The position numbers and the translations under genes are program-made. From NCBI GenBank assembly GCA_963779325.1, contig CAVZXS010000019.1, positions 186,001 to 250,000 of the forward strand: a stretch of 64,000 nt of DNA. Direction: 5' to 3'. Numbering within the stretch: position 1 is the stretch's first letter; each line of letters begins with the position of its first letter. Source of the DNA: CAVZXS01 sp963779325. Lineage in GTDB: Bacteria > Bacteroidota > Bacteroidia > Chitinophagales > Chitinophagaceae. Below are positions 16,712 to 26,946 of this stretch, one piece after another. Below the pieces are notes generated by a model that had not been told where the DNA came from, searched no databases, and saw only the letters and a list, made by a program, of their open reading frames with translations.

Positions 16712-17032
16712 ATGATAACGACTACAACAAATAATATTGACGGTAAAACAATTGATCAATACCTCGGTGTCATTTCCGCCGAAGTAATATTGGGCGCCAA
16801 TGTATTTAAAGATATCATGGGTGGTCTGCGTGATTTTTTTGGCGGACGCAGCGGCACTTACGAAAAAGTGTTGATAGAAGCCAAGGAAGCTGCCATGCGT
16901 GAATTGGTAGAAAGAGCGCAGGCGCTTGGCGCCAATGCCGTAGTGGGTATCGATCTTGATTTTGAAACCGTAGGCAGCGGCGGCAGTATGCTGATGGTAA
17001 TTGCCAGCGGTACCGCCGTAAGAGTAAATTAA
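16712..17032 (+). CDS. YbjQ/UPF0145 family protein
   Basis: A 106-aa protein with the YbjQ pattern: YLGVISAEVILGANVFKDI, GGRSGTYEKVLIEAKEAAMRELVERAQALGANAVVGIDLDFE, and a glycine-rich hydrophobic end MLMVIASGTAVRV. The family forms pentameric domains and has no settled function (sometimes called heavy-metal-binding). It is a single-gene unit with AT-rich flanks. Confidence 0.85.
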   Translation: MITTTTNNIDGKTIDQYLGVISAEVILGANVFKDIMGGLRDFFGGRSGTYEKVLIEAKEAAMRELVERAQALGANAVVGIDLDFETVGSGGSMLMVIASGTAVRVN

Positions 17033-17209
17033 TACCGAATCGCTACGTAAAATAGCCTAATTCGATATTAACTCAGGCTCTCGGTATTATACAAATTCCT
17101 AAGACTAAATCATAAATCAATTTGGTATAACCCCTCATCATACTAATTAATACTAAAGCATACTGATTACACTATCAGAATGCTTGTTTATTTTTACAAA
17201 TAAAAAATA

Positions 17210-17440
17210 ATGGAAGAACTGCCTGCACCTGATCCGCAATTACTGCTGCAATTGGTACAAACCAAAATGCCTTTTGGTAAATACAAAGACCGGTTGATCT
17301 GCGATCTGCCTGTTTCGTATTTGGAGTGGTTCAACAGGAAAGGGTTTCCGAAAGGTAAATTGGGCATGCAGTTGCAAACCATGTACGAAATTCAGGTAAA
17401 TGGCCTGGGCTATTTATTAAATCCGCTAAAAAAACAATAA
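17210..17440 (+). CDS. DUF3820 family protein
   Basis: A 76-aa protein with the DUF3820 core MPFGKYKDRLICDLPVSYLEWF..KGFPKGKLG. It is a common small cytosolic protein of unknown function in Gram-negatives. The ArsC-like gene starts 8 bp downstream, so the two are probably co-transcribed. Confidence 0.8.
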   Translation: MEELPAPDPQLLLQLVQTKMPFGKYKDRLICDLPVSYLEWFNRKGFPKGKLGMQLQTMYEIQVNGLGYLLNPLKKQ

Positions 17441-17448
17441 GTCAGTTC

Positions 17449-17799
17449 ATGAAAAAAATATACCATCTCGGTAATTGCACCACCTGCCAAGCTATTATTA
17501 AAGAAACAAAAATAGGTAACGCAGGTTTTGACATGCAGGATATTAAGTTTGAAAAAATAACGCCGGCGCAAATTGATACAATGAAAAAGATGGCGGGCAG
17601 CTATGAAGCACTCTTCAGCAGAAGGGCTATAAAGTATAAAGAAATGGGATTAAAAGATAAGCCGCTCACGGAAAAAGATTATCGCCAATTGATACTGGAC
17701 GAATACACATTTTTAAAAAGACCCGTTGTAATAATAAACGACAAAATATTCATCGGCAGCGAAAAGAAAAATGTGGCGGCGTTGAAAAAGGCCGTTTAA
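17449..17799 (+). CDS. ArsC/Spx/YffB-family thioredoxin-fold protein
   Basis: A 116-aa protein starting KKIYHLGNCTTCQAIIKE; CTTC is the redox motif position of the ArsC/Spx fold. FLKRPVVIINDKIFIGSEKK contains the conserved cis-Pro and anion-site Arg. It could be a glutaredoxin-dependent arsenate-reductase-like protein, but no ars genes are nearby and many such proteins are uncharacterised. Confidence 0.75.
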   Translation: MKKIYHLGNCTTCQAIIKETKIGNAGFDMQDIKFEKITPAQIDTMKKMAGSYEALFSRRAIKYKEMGLKDKPLTEKDYRQLILDEYTFLKRPVVIINDKIFIGSEKKNVAALKKAV

Positions 17800-17895
17800 G
17801 CCGCAACCGCCCATCATTATTTACAATAATTAACCTTCATTAACCCGATGCTATGCTTTGTGCGAATATCTTCGTAGCGCAAAACCAATCGGTCC

Positions 17896-18093
17896 ATGAA
17901 GTATATTTTTACACTTATTTTTTTTCTCTTGTCTTTTGTCGTAGCCCATGCGCAAAAAAACAACACGGTAAAAGGTTTTGCTTTTGATACACTAGCAAAA
18001 CAGCCGGTAGCTTTTGCAACCGTTACCCTGTTACTGAAAAAAGATTCCTCCCTTATTAATTTTACCATGACCGATGAGAAAGGCGCTGTTTGA
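17896..18093 (+). pseudogene. TonB-dependent receptor, signal peptide and N-domain (frameshifted)
   Basis: Carries a Sec signal peptide ending AHAQ and the start of a carboxypeptidase-regulatory-like domain (TVKGFAFDTLAKQPVAFATVTLLLKKD). The frame breaks at DEKGA (about 18084-18092). Removing one G from GCGCTGTTTG restores GAFELRNVPDGEYRI, which continues in the next piece. Confidence 0.8.
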
Positions 18094-18649
18094 ATTAAGA
18101 AACGTTCCGGACGGTGAATACAGGATACTGATTACACATACCAACTACCGCAACTCCAATACTATTTTTACCGCCGGTGATGATAACAAGGCAATTGATA
18201 TTGGTAATATAGTAATGAACGACGTGCACAAAACGCTGAGCGAAGTAATTGTAACAAGCGAAGCACCGCCCGTTACATTAGTTGGAGATACCGTACAGTA
18301 CAATGCCGGTTCATTTAAAGTACAACCCAATGCATCCGTAGAACAATTATTAAAAAAATTGCCGGGTGTAAAAGTAGAAAAAGACGGTACTGTAAAAGCA
18401 CAGGGCGAAACGGTGAATAAAGTATTGGTAGACGGTAAAGAATTTTTTGGTAATGATCCGAAAATCGCTACAAAAAACTTACCCGCCGATATGGTGGACA
18501 AAGTACAGGTATATGATAAGCAAAGCGACCAGGCGCAACTTACCGGTTTTGATGACGGCAACAGCGAAAAAACCATTAACCTGAAATTGAAAAAAGACAA
18601 AAAGAAAGGAAAGTTTGGAAAAGTAATGGCGGGCTGCCGGCACCAATGA
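18074..18649 (+). pseudogene. TonB-dependent receptor, plug region (middle piece)
   Basis: Contains the end of the N-domain (FELRNVPDGEYRILITHTNYRNS) and the plug: TLSEVIVTSEAPPV, GDTVQYNAGSFKVQPNASVEQLLKKLPGVKVEKDG and KVLVDGKEFFGNDPKIA. A second break follows KKGKFGKVMAG at about 18635. Removing one T restores AGAGTNERYEGRF and leads into the barrel. Confidence 0.8.
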
Positions 18650-20726
18650 ACGCTACGAAGGAAGATTTAATGTAAACTCATTTAAAGGCGCAAGACAAAT
18701 GAGCGCCATCGGTATGGGAAACAATACAAATACCGAAGGTTTTTCTTTTATGGATATGATGAATTTCACCGGCGAACTGAGCCGTATGATGCGCGGCGGC
18801 GGTGGCGGCGGCAACATAAATATTAATATCAGCAATGACGGACCCGGCGCTTCAAACAATACCGGTATCAATACCAATTGGGCGGGTGGTTTTAATTACA
18901 ATAATATTATCGGTAAAAAAACAGATTTGCAGAGTAATTATTTTTACAGTCGTTATAACCCCAACCTGCAAAGCAGCATACAGCGTCAGTATTTTTTACC
19001 CGACTCTTCTTATTTCTACAACCAATCGGGCTACAGCAATAATATAAATAACAGTCACCGTCTCAATTTTACTGTAGAGCATATTATTGATTCGTTTAAT
19101 TCCATAAAATTTACACCGAGTATCGGTTTGCAAAAAACAAACAACCGGAGTTTCAGTAATTATATTACCCAATCGGATGACGGCATAAAAAATAATGACG
19201 GTTTCAGTAATAACAGCTCAAACGGCGATGGTTATAACCTGCGCAATGATTTTATTTTCAGAAAAAAATTCAGGGCTAAAAAAGGAAGAACCTTTTCGTT
19301 AAACTTGCAAACCACCGCCAACCAAAGCACCGGCGAAAGTGAACTGGAGTCCATCAACCGTTTTTATACACCCGGCGGCTCGCTGCAGCGCATAGATTCT
19401 TTTAACCAGCGCAGCAACAATGAAGCTGCATTATTCGGATATACTGCAAGAGCAGCTTATACCGAGCCTGTTTTTAAGCGTTCGCTAATTGAATTCAGTA
19501 TAGCCAAAAGCAATACAAAAAACACATCGGATAAAACTACGCTTGACTATAATAAACTTACCGGCAAATTTGACAAACCGAATAACCTGCTCACCAATAA
19601 TTTTGAAAACCGGTTCGGCTACAATAATGCCGGGCTCAGGTTTCGTACGCAAAAGAAAAAATACAACTATTCTTTCGGCGCTATTTTACAACAAGCCGGT
19701 TTGGAAGGCAAAGTACTTAATACCGGGAAAGATTCCGTAATCAAAAAAACTTTTACCAACCTGTTGCCCAATGCAAGGCTTCAATACAATTTTACAAAAT
19801 TTAAAAACCTGGCGGTTAATTATACTGCAAGCACCAATCAACCGACCATAGCCCAATTACAACCCGTACCCGATATCAGTAATCCATTGAACATAAAAGA
19901 AGGTAATCCGGATTTAAAACAGGAATACAGGAATACCTTAAATATGAATTTCATGGCTGTTAATCCTTTCAGGAATAAAAATCTTTTCGGGCAGGTAAGC
20001 TTTACACAAACACAAAATAAAATTGTAAACGACATTACTGATATTGGCGGTATAAAAACAACAAAGCCGGTAAATGTAAGCGGTATCTACACAATTGCGG
20101 GCAATATTGACGGCGGTCTGCCGTTGCGCTTTTTAAAAGGAACAATCAATATGGGTACTACTGTAACTTATAATCGTAACAAACAAATCATTAACGGTGT
20201 ATTGAATAATATAAATAATACCGGACGCGGACACAGTATAATGATTGAAAGTAACCCTTCGGAAAAATTAAATCTTTCCTTTAATGCGGGTGTAAGCAAT
20301 ACCAAGACTGCGTATTCATTGCAGCCTGCGCTTAATACAAAATACAATACTTACCGGTTGGGTACCGATATAAATTGGGAACTGCCAAAAGGGGTTTTCT
20401 TTGCTACTGATTTTAATTACACTATCAATAAAACAAGCGGCAACGAAAGAGCAAGTAATTTCAATACCAATATTCCTTTCTGGAACGCATCAATCAGTAA
20501 ACAGTTGTTGAAATTTAATCGCGGCGAATTAAAATTTTCCGTCAATGATCTGCTCAACCAGAATATAGGAATCAGCCGCAGCAGCAATCAGAATTATATT
20601 GAAGACAATCAAACCAATAACCTGCGTCGTTTCTTTTTATTGAGTTTTACATACAGTTTAACCAAAACGGGGTTAACGAATAATGGCGGCGGTCACGGCG
20701 GCAATATGAGGATTATTACAAGGTAA
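18636..20726 (+). pseudogene. TonB-dependent receptor, beta-barrel part
   Basis: Opens (after the second frameshift) with NERYEGRFNVNSFKG. About 690 residues of alternating, aromatic-rich barrel strands follow, with Asn-rich loops, a GGGGGGN linker near 18800, and a C-terminal strand ending LSFTYSLTKTGL. Joined with the two upstream pieces it makes an approximately 940-aa outer-membrane receptor of the broad outer-membrane beta-barrel family rather than SusC. There is no SusD partner nearby, so the substrate is unknown. As a separate ORF it would begin at ATG 18699. Confidence 0.8.
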
Positions 20727-20829
20727 TTTTTTGTAAAACATAAATAAAGTTTGCAGGGTTGGCGAAAACGAAAAGTACACGGTAGCTTGTAACTTGCTGA
20801 TTGCCCATTGCAAATTGACAAAGCGTTGC

Positions 20830-22185
20830 TTACATGGCATTCATTACCGGCAAGTAAACAGAAACCGCCGTTCCTTTTCCGGCAGTACTTTCTATATTAA
20901 TATAACCGTTACATTTCTCTATCAATTCTCTGCAAATGATAAGTCCGAGCCCGGTACCTTTTTCGTTTTGAGTTCCGTAAGAAGTATAAAAACTGTTGCT
21001 GTTTATTTTTTTAATAGACTCTTCGTTCATCCCCACGCCGGTATCGATAACTTTTAAAACATAGGCGTTTTTTTCCTGTATTCCGTTAATCGTTATTTTA
21101 TCTTCATTGCCGGAAAACTTAATGGCATTGGAAACCAGGTTTCGCAATACAATTTCCAAAATATACTTATCGCCGTAAATTTTTGTGTCGCTCAATTGGT
21201 TTTCTATCCGCACTCCTTTTTTCTTCGCTTTATCATTCAGCGAATTTTTTATACGCGACGCCAACTCACCTACATCCATTTGCTCCGTTACCACTTCCGC
21301 TTCACGTATTTGCATTTTGGCCCAGTAAAGTAAATTCTCAAAAAGATCCGATGTTTTTCTTAGCTCATTTTTTAATTCAGGCAATACTTCCACCAGCGAA
21401 GCAATCATTTCTTCGGGGTTGCCTTCATGTTCAAATAACAGTTGCAAACCCTGTATGGGCGTATTCAGGTCGTGGCTTATTATGGAGAATACCTTGTCTT
21501 TAATCTTATTGGTCTCTTCCAGCCGGGTTGCCTGTGCAGCCAATTGCTCATTACGCTCCTCTATCTCACTTTTCTGTTTCTTTATTTTTTCGCGGTAATG
21601 CCAAAGTTGGTCTTTAATGGAATAAAGGGTTAAAAAAGTTAATCCCACGGAGCCGATAAAGCTTATCAATTCAAGATACAAATCATGGACGTGTTTATCG
21701 TTATGCTGCTGCGCTTCGACAATAAAACTGAATATAAAAAAAGCAGCAGCCAAAATAAAAGCGGGAATAATTTTTCTTTTGCGGTTTAAAAAGAAAAAAG
21801 GGTAGATCATATAAGGGATTAAGTAAAACAAAACGCCCCGGTCCTGTATTACCAGGTAAATACAAAACAAGAGTGCGGGTAAAACCAAAAATGAAAAATA
21901 GATTGTTACTGCATATTTCCTGAAATACATCATTACAATCATGGCAGTACATGCAACCGTAGGCAATACATTAACTAAGATTTCAAAATCAGAATATGTT
22001 TTCGGTGAAATAAAAAGCAGGTATAACAGTCTTAATATACTTACACAAAGACCAAAAAAATTAACATAATTAAACACTATACCCTTGGTCTTTTCGTATG
22101 GTTTAAGATCAGGCGTAAGACCTAAATGTCCTATCTTTCGCCAAAGCGATTTTCCGATTGGGGTGTCAGTTAGGTTGTTTGTCAT
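20830..22185 (-). CDS. membrane sensor histidine kinase
   Basis: A 451-aa kinase. About six hydrophobic helices span residues 35-190, then a coiled linker (EKIKKQKSEIEERNEQLAAQATRLEETNK). The H-box is VFSIISHDLNTPIQGL (His238). The N-box is LRNLVSNAIKFS, and G-boxes DTGVGM and GTGLGLIICREL complete the ATP domain. No response regulator is adjacent, so it is an orphan in this window. The signal is unknown. Confidence 0.88.
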   Translation of the reverse strand: MTNNLTDTPIGKSLWRKIGHLGLTPDLKPYEKTKGIVFNYVNFFGLCVSILRLLYLLFISPKTYSDFEILVNVLPTVACTAMIVMMYFRKYAVTIYFSFLVLPALLFCIYLVIQDRGVLFYLIPYMIYPFFFLNRKRKIIPAFILAAAFFIFSFIVEAQQHNDKHVHDLYLELISFIGSVGLTFLTLYSIKDQLWHYREKIKKQKSEIEERNEQLAAQATRLEETNKIKDKVFSIISHDLNTPIQGLQLLFEHEGNPEEMIASLVEVLPELKNELRKTSDLFENLLYWAKMQIREAEVVTEQMDVGELASRIKNSLNDKAKKKGVRIENQLSDTKIYGDKYILEIVLRNLVSNAIKFSGNEDKITINGIQEKNAYVLKVIDTGVGMNEESIKKINSNSFYTSYGTQNEKGTGLGLIICRELIEKCNGYINIESTAGKGTAVSVYLPVMNAM

Positions 22186-22345
22186 TACCTGTTAAAGGAA
22201 AAATGGTTATCATAAAATGATACGCTAACTTATCGCTTTCCGGTTGCTTTTACAAGAATCAGCAGTATTATTTAAAACAATAACCAAAAATAAGTATTCT
22301 TGAATTGATCCCGGTTATGTTGCCTAAAGGCTATCGTATGTTCGT

Positions 22346-24712
22346 TTACTCAACAATTCGAAGCTTCGCATAATTGAGCATTATCTTTTTTTCTCCGTTA
22401 TGCTCAAAGTTTACAGTAGCAATCGGGTTGTGTGCGGCTCCTTCCATCTTCATTACTTCGCCAAAACCAAATTTTTGGTGCTCTACTTTTTGCCCCGCCT
22501 GTAAACTACTTGTATCGCTTGCCGCAAAATCTTCAGACGGTTTATGCTCCACCACTTTTTGCGTAGCCGCCTTGGGAGCAATATAAGATGGAACAGATGA
22601 TGTTTTCTTTCCGGGTGGCGGACCGTATCTTTTTTCCGCTTCGTTTGCCACACCGCGTGAAGAACCAAAACCTCCGCCATTCATTCTTTCATACGCGGAG
22701 TTACCAAAACCATACGCCGTTTGATTTTTTATACCGCCGCCGGCAAAACTCCGATCCAAATATTCTTCCGGTATTTCACCAATAAAACGGCTCGGTTCAT
22801 TTTGTACCAAACTTCCAAACTTGTATCGTGTATTGGCATACGTAACCCAAAGTTTTTTCTTGGCCCGGGTTATCACTACATAAAATAATCTTCTTTCTTC
22901 TTCCAGCTCTTCTCTTGTATTAATGCTCATGGCATTGGGAAAAAGCATTTCTTCCAATCCCGCTGCAAACACGCAACTAAACTCCAAACCCTTGGCGGCA
23001 TGTATCGTCATTAGTTTTACCGTATCTGCATCCGGATCTTTATTATCCGCATCGGTAAGCAAAGTAATTTGCTGCAAATAAGCGCTTAACCCCTTGTCAC
23101 CCACTTCACCGTCTTCTTCATTCTGCGGAGTTTCGGTAAATTCTTTTATTGAATTTAATAGCTCCTGTATATTATCGTATCGCTGTACGCCTTCCGTACT
23201 TTTATCATTAAATAATTCTTTTACCAAATTGGTTTGCTTGCCCACATGAAACGCCACTTCGTATGCATTCTTTGTTTTCAGCATTGAGGCAAAACTTTTT
23301 ATCATAGTCACAAAATCATCTATAGCCTGTAATGTACCGGCTTTGTACCCAAACTGACCGGCCTTTTCCATTACCTGCCACATACTTATATTGTTTTCAT
23401 TGGCATGCAGTATCAGTTTGTCAATCGTTGTTTTGCCAATACCTCTCACCGGGTAATTAATAACGCGTTTCAACGCTTCTTCGTCCTGCGGGTTTACAAT
23501 CAATCGCAGGTAAGCTACAATATCTTTTATCTCTTTGCGGGTGTAAAAACTTATACCGCCGTAAATTGTATATGCAATGCCCATTCTGCGCAGCGATTCT
23601 TCAAAAGAACGGCTTTGCGCATTAGTTCGATAGAGTATGGCAAAATCTTTATTTGAAAAATGATTGCGTAGTTTTTGCTCCTGTATAGTATCTGCGGTAA
23701 ATTTCCCCTCATCGTTATCGGAGCTTGTTCGTACTAATTTTATTTTTTCGCCCTCTGCATTATCGGTAAACAAATTTTTCTCAATCTGTCCCTTGTTGTT
23801 TTTAATTATTTCGTTGGCTACATGAATAATGTTTTTTGTGCTGCGGTAGTTCTGCTCCAGCTTTATCACTTTTACTTCGTCATAGTCTTTTTGAAACTGC
23901 AAAATATTTTGTATGGTAGCTCCCCTAAAGCTGTAAATGCTCTGCGCATCATCTCCCACCACGCATACATTTTCGTGCATGGCGCCTAATAGCTTTATTA
24001 TCTCGTACTGCGCGGGGTTGGTATCCTGGTATTCATCTATTAAAATGTATTTAAACTTACGTTGGTACTTACTCAAACTTTCAGGAAAGGTTTTCAGCAG
24101 TTCATAAAATTTCAACAATAAATCATCAAAATCCATAGCGCCGTTTTTAAAACAACGCTTTACATATGCATCATAAATTTGTGCTATAGCCGGACGGTTA
24201 CTGCGCATGTCTTCCTGCTGCAGGTAATAATCATTGGCATATTGTTCGGGGCTTACCAATGCATTTTTAGCCGATGAAATTCTGTTGTAAACCGTATTTG
24301 GTTTATAGTGTTTATCATCCAGGTTCAATTCATTGATAACTGTTTTTACCACACTCTTTGCATCATCCGTATCGTAAATGGTAAAACTGTTGGGATAACC
24401 TAAGCGATGCGCTTCGCTTCTCAGTATTCTTGCAAATACGCTGTGAAAAGTACCGATGTATAAATTTCTCGCTTCACTGTTACCAAGAATTTTTTCTACC
24501 CGCTCCTTCATTTCCTTGGCCGCCTTATTGGTAAATGTTAGCGCCAGTATATTGAACGCATCAATACCGTGTGCAGACATCAGGTGCGCCACTTTGGTGG
24601 TAAGCACTTTTGTTTTGCCGCTGCCGGCGCCGGCCACTATCATCAGCGGGCCGTTGGTATGCAGCACCGCTTCCTTTTGCCGTTCATTCAAATCATTTAA
24701 ATAATCTAACAT
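22346..24712 (-). CDS. uvrD: UvrD/PcrA-type superfamily 1 DNA helicase
   Basis: 788 aa, normal for PcrA/UvrD. Motifs are GAGSGKT (28-34), TFTNKAAKEMKERV, LIDEYQDTNPAQYEI, VVGDDAQSIYSFRGA, EQNYRST, TIHAAKGLEFSCVFAAGLEE and FYVVITRAKK. The C-terminal end carries the KVEHQKFGFGEVMKMEG Tudor-like tail that contacts RNA polymerase in PcrA. It unwinds DNA in mismatch and excision repair and clears stalled complexes. Confidence 0.93.
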   Translation of the reverse strand: MLDYLNDLNERQKEAVLHTNGPLMIVAGAGSGKTKVLTTKVAHLMSAHGIDAFNILALTFTNKAAKEMKERVEKILGNSEARNLYIGTFHSVFARILRSEAHRLGYPNSFTIYDTDDAKSVVKTVINELNLDDKHYKPNTVYNRISSAKNALVSPEQYANDYYLQQEDMRSNRPAIAQIYDAYVKRCFKNGAMDFDDLLLKFYELLKTFPESLSKYQRKFKYILIDEYQDTNPAQYEIIKLLGAMHENVCVVGDDAQSIYSFRGATIQNILQFQKDYDEVKVIKLEQNYRSTKNIIHVANEIIKNNKGQIEKNLFTDNAEGEKIKLVRTSSDNDEGKFTADTIQEQKLRNHFSNKDFAILYRTNAQSRSFEESLRRMGIAYTIYGGISFYTRKEIKDIVAYLRLIVNPQDEEALKRVINYPVRGIGKTTIDKLILHANENNISMWQVMEKAGQFGYKAGTLQAIDDFVTMIKSFASMLKTKNAYEVAFHVGKQTNLVKELFNDKSTEGVQRYDNIQELLNSIKEFTETPQNEEDGEVGDKGLSAYLQQITLLTDADNKDPDADTVKLMTIHAAKGLEFSCVFAAGLEEMLFPNAMSINTREELEEERRLFYVVITRAKKKLWVTYANTRYKFGSLVQNEPSRFIGEIPEEYLDRSFAGGGIKNQTAYGFGNSAYERMNGGGFGSSRGVANEAEKRYGPPPGKKTSSVPSYIAPKAATQKVVEHKPSEDFAASDTSSLQAGQKVEHQKFGFGEVMKMEGAAHNPIATVNFEHNGEKKIMLNYAKLRIVE

Positions 24713-24846
24713 GCTGCGAAATTACAGCTTGCAGGCGGGATAAAATCCTTTGTGAAGAATCTGATGGAAAGAAAATTTAATATCAGCCCGGTCAATAAAA
24801 AGACTGATTTTTAAAAATAGTTGAGTCAGGTAATTAGTAAATTATT

Positions 24847-24999
24847 TTACGAACCACGCTGCGAACCGCCGGTAAGCTTGGTATTGCGTGTAGCGGCTTT
24901 GCTGTTGGTTTTTACTTTATTACTTTGAAAGCCCGCTTTATTAGCCGATTGAGTACCTTTCTTTTTGTCCTTATTCTTGTTATTGTTAAGTAACGACAT
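24847..24999 (-). CDS. 50-aa basic low-complexity protein
   Basis: A short ORF from ATG 24999 to TAA 24847. It opens MSLLNNNKNKDKKKGTQ, continues through an Asn/Lys/Ala/Thr-rich middle and ends KLTGGSQRGS. It has no hydrophobic segment and a strong positive charge. A clean start preceded by an AT-rich leader and biased but non-repetitive composition suggest a real gene of a type I believe is widespread in Chitinophagaceae. Possible nucleic-acid-binding protein; function unknown. Confidence 0.6.
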   Translation of the reverse strand: MSLLNNNKNKDKKKGTQSANKAGFQSNKVKTNSKAATRNTKLTGGSQRGS

Positions 25000-25103
25000 A
25001 TAAATAATTTAACGAGTTAAAAATTCGATCAGCAATTTAGTGAATTTTTTTGGCTTATTCATCGAATCAATGCTGCAAAAACCAACCTCCTGCAAAATCT
25101 TTA

Positions 25104-26159
25104 CTATCCTTTTTTCACAAGTATTTTCTCCAATATTTTTTTTGCCGTAGCTTCTATGGCGGGCACCGCTACTGAATTTCCAAATTGTTTGTACGATTGC
25201 GCATTAGCCACAATTTGCTGAAATTGAAATGCCGCGGGAAACCCCTGCAAGGCGGCGCATTCAGCGGGTGTCAGTCTTCGGATACCTTCTCTATTTATCT
25301 CACCTTTTATTTTAGTAGTGGGTTTAAAATTTTTCAATCGTTTATCAATTACTAAATTTCTTTCACGACCCATACCGCCTACTACAATGGCATTGGCTAC
25401 ACCGTCTCTTTTTAAAATCTCGTATCCAAAACCATTCCCTTTGCTCGCATGACGTGCTTTATGCTTCACCAGTGTTTGCCAGTATTGGTTGGACATATAA
25501 TATCTTGCATCCACCGCTTCTTTTTCTAAAATATCTTCCAGCACTTTGGTTATTTTATCCGACTTCGGGTAGTTAAACGAATTGATTTTTAAATCTTTTC
25601 TGAATCCAACAATGAAAACCCGCTCACGGTTTTGCGGTACGCCAAAATATTTTGCATTTATCACTTCGGGGTCGGGTACAAAATAGCCTAAGTCTTCTCT
25701 GAGTACATTTAAAATAGTGCTTAGTGTCCGGCCGCCATTATGATTGTGCAAGCCCTTTACATTTTCCAGGAAAATAGCTTGGGGTTTATGATGGTGAATG
25801 ATTTCTGCCACATCATAAAACAATGTGCCGCGGGTATCATTAAAACCGCCGCGTTTGCCGGCTATAGAAAATGCCTGGCAGGGAAAACCACCGCAGAGTA
25901 AATCAAATTTCCGGGGTATTTGTTTTTTTGTCTCTTCTTTGGTTATATCGCCGTAGGGTCTTTCACCAAAATTGTATTCATACACGTCTTGCGAATATTT
26001 ATCCCACTCCGATGAAAAAACACATTCGCCGCCCAGGTTTTGCAAAGCAATACGAAAGCCGCCGATGCCGGCAAACAAATCAATAAACGTAAATTTAGTT
26101 TTTCCTTTTGTTTTTAAAATGATACGCTTAACATCTTTAAATTTCTCAACTCTTTCCAT
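25104..26159 (-). CDS. dcm: DNA (cytosine-5) methyltransferase
   Basis: 351 aa with the ordered C5-MTase motifs: TFIDLFAGIGGFRIAL (I), FDLLCGGFPCQAFSIAG with catalytic Cys94 (IV), FLENVKGL (VI), PQNRERVFIVGF (VIII), and RRLTPAECAALQGFP with YKQFGNSVAVP (IX/X). The target-recognition region (about 210-270) includes KHKARHASKGNGFGYE. It overlaps the upstream unknown gene by 14 bp and shares the strand with a Vsr nuclease gene, as in Dcm-Vsr systems. The recognition site cannot be read from sequence. Confidence 0.92.
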   Translation of the reverse strand: MERVEKFKDVKRIILKTKGKTKFTFIDLFAGIGGFRIALQNLGGECVFSSEWDKYSQDVYEYNFGERPYGDITKEETKKQIPRKFDLLCGGFPCQAFSIAGKRGGFNDTRGTLFYDVAEIIHHHKPQAIFLENVKGLHNHNGGRTLSTILNVLREDLGYFVPDPEVINAKYFGVPQNRERVFIVGFRKDLKINSFNYPKSDKITKVLEDILEKEAVDARYYMSNQYWQTLVKHKARHASKGNGFGYEILKRDGVANAIVVGGMGRERNLVIDKRLKNFKPTTKIKGEINREGIRRLTPAECAALQGFPAAFQFQQIVANAQSYKQFGNSVAVPAIEATAKKILEKILVKKG

Positions 26160-26871
26160 TACCTGTATTTATTTTTTCAATTTCGTTAATCAGCAGGCTC
26201 AATGTTTCTTCTCCAGTTACAAAAATGTCATTTATTTTCTCCATCTTGTTCAAATCAAGCCGCAGCACTATTTCATTGGCGGCTGCATACGCATGCCGTT
26301 CATATTTTCTTTGTTTAAAATAATCGCCGCGCAGTGTAGCTACATGCAGCGATACATAAAACAGTTGATCATGCTGCGTCACCTTCAAATCATAACCGTC
26401 AAAAAAATCGCTTCGCAAAGAAAATTCTACTTTCTGAAATTTTCCTGATTCCGAACACAGTAAATAAAAATGAAAATCCCTGATAAGCGATGGATAGGTT
26501 CTGCCTATTCTGCCTTTCAAAGATAACAGATCATGCGCCGTTGCAGTATCATAACCGTTTATTTTTATTTTGTACACTAAATCATCGCCGGTAAAATAAG
26601 CTGATAAACATTCATCAATAAATTGTTCTGCATCGGGCAGGCAATTATTATTTATAATATACCTGTAAAAAACCAAGTTGAAAGGAGGAAATTCCGAATT
26701 TTCTGTAATCGGTAATTTATAGCCGGCAAATTCAGCCGGGTTATAGTGTATTGTTCTTAGTTGTGTAATTAATAGTTCTGTATTTATTGTAACCGTTTTA
26801 ATAACTGCGGCCTTGCCTGCAGAAAATTGCAAATCAAGAATATTGAAAGGAAATTTTTTAGCGGTTCGCAT
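26146..26871 (-). CDS. unknown protein between Vsr and Dcm, candidate restriction component
   Basis: About 241 aa; I start it at the ATG three codons inside the longest frame, whose first codon is TTG. No recognised domain. Notable blocks are GRIGRTYPSLIRDFHFYLLC, QKVEFSLRSDFFDGYDLKV, and YVSLHVATLRGDYFKQRKYERH, where spaced acidic and Arg/His residues resemble some nuclease cores. It lies between the Vsr and methyltransferase genes on one strand and overlaps the methyltransferase by 14 bp. By position it is the best candidate for the cognate endonuclease or a specificity factor; this is inference. Confidence 0.6.
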   Translation of the reverse strand: MRTAKKFPFNILDLQFSAGKAAVIKTVTINTELLITQLRTIHYNPAEFAGYKLPITENSEFPPFNLVFYRYIINNNCLPDAEQFIDECLSAYFTGDDLVYKIKINGYDTATAHDLLSLKGRIGRTYPSLIRDFHFYLLCSESGKFQKVEFSLRSDFFDGYDLKVTQHDQLFYVSLHVATLRGDYFKQRKYERHAYAAANEIVLRLDLNKMEKINDIFVTGEETLSLLINEIEKINTGNGKS

Positions 26872-26946
26872 CTGCGGCAATATAGTAATTTTTGCAAAGC
26901 GGTTTACAGTCCCTGCTGCACAGTAGTAAAACAGCCGGCAGTTTTT

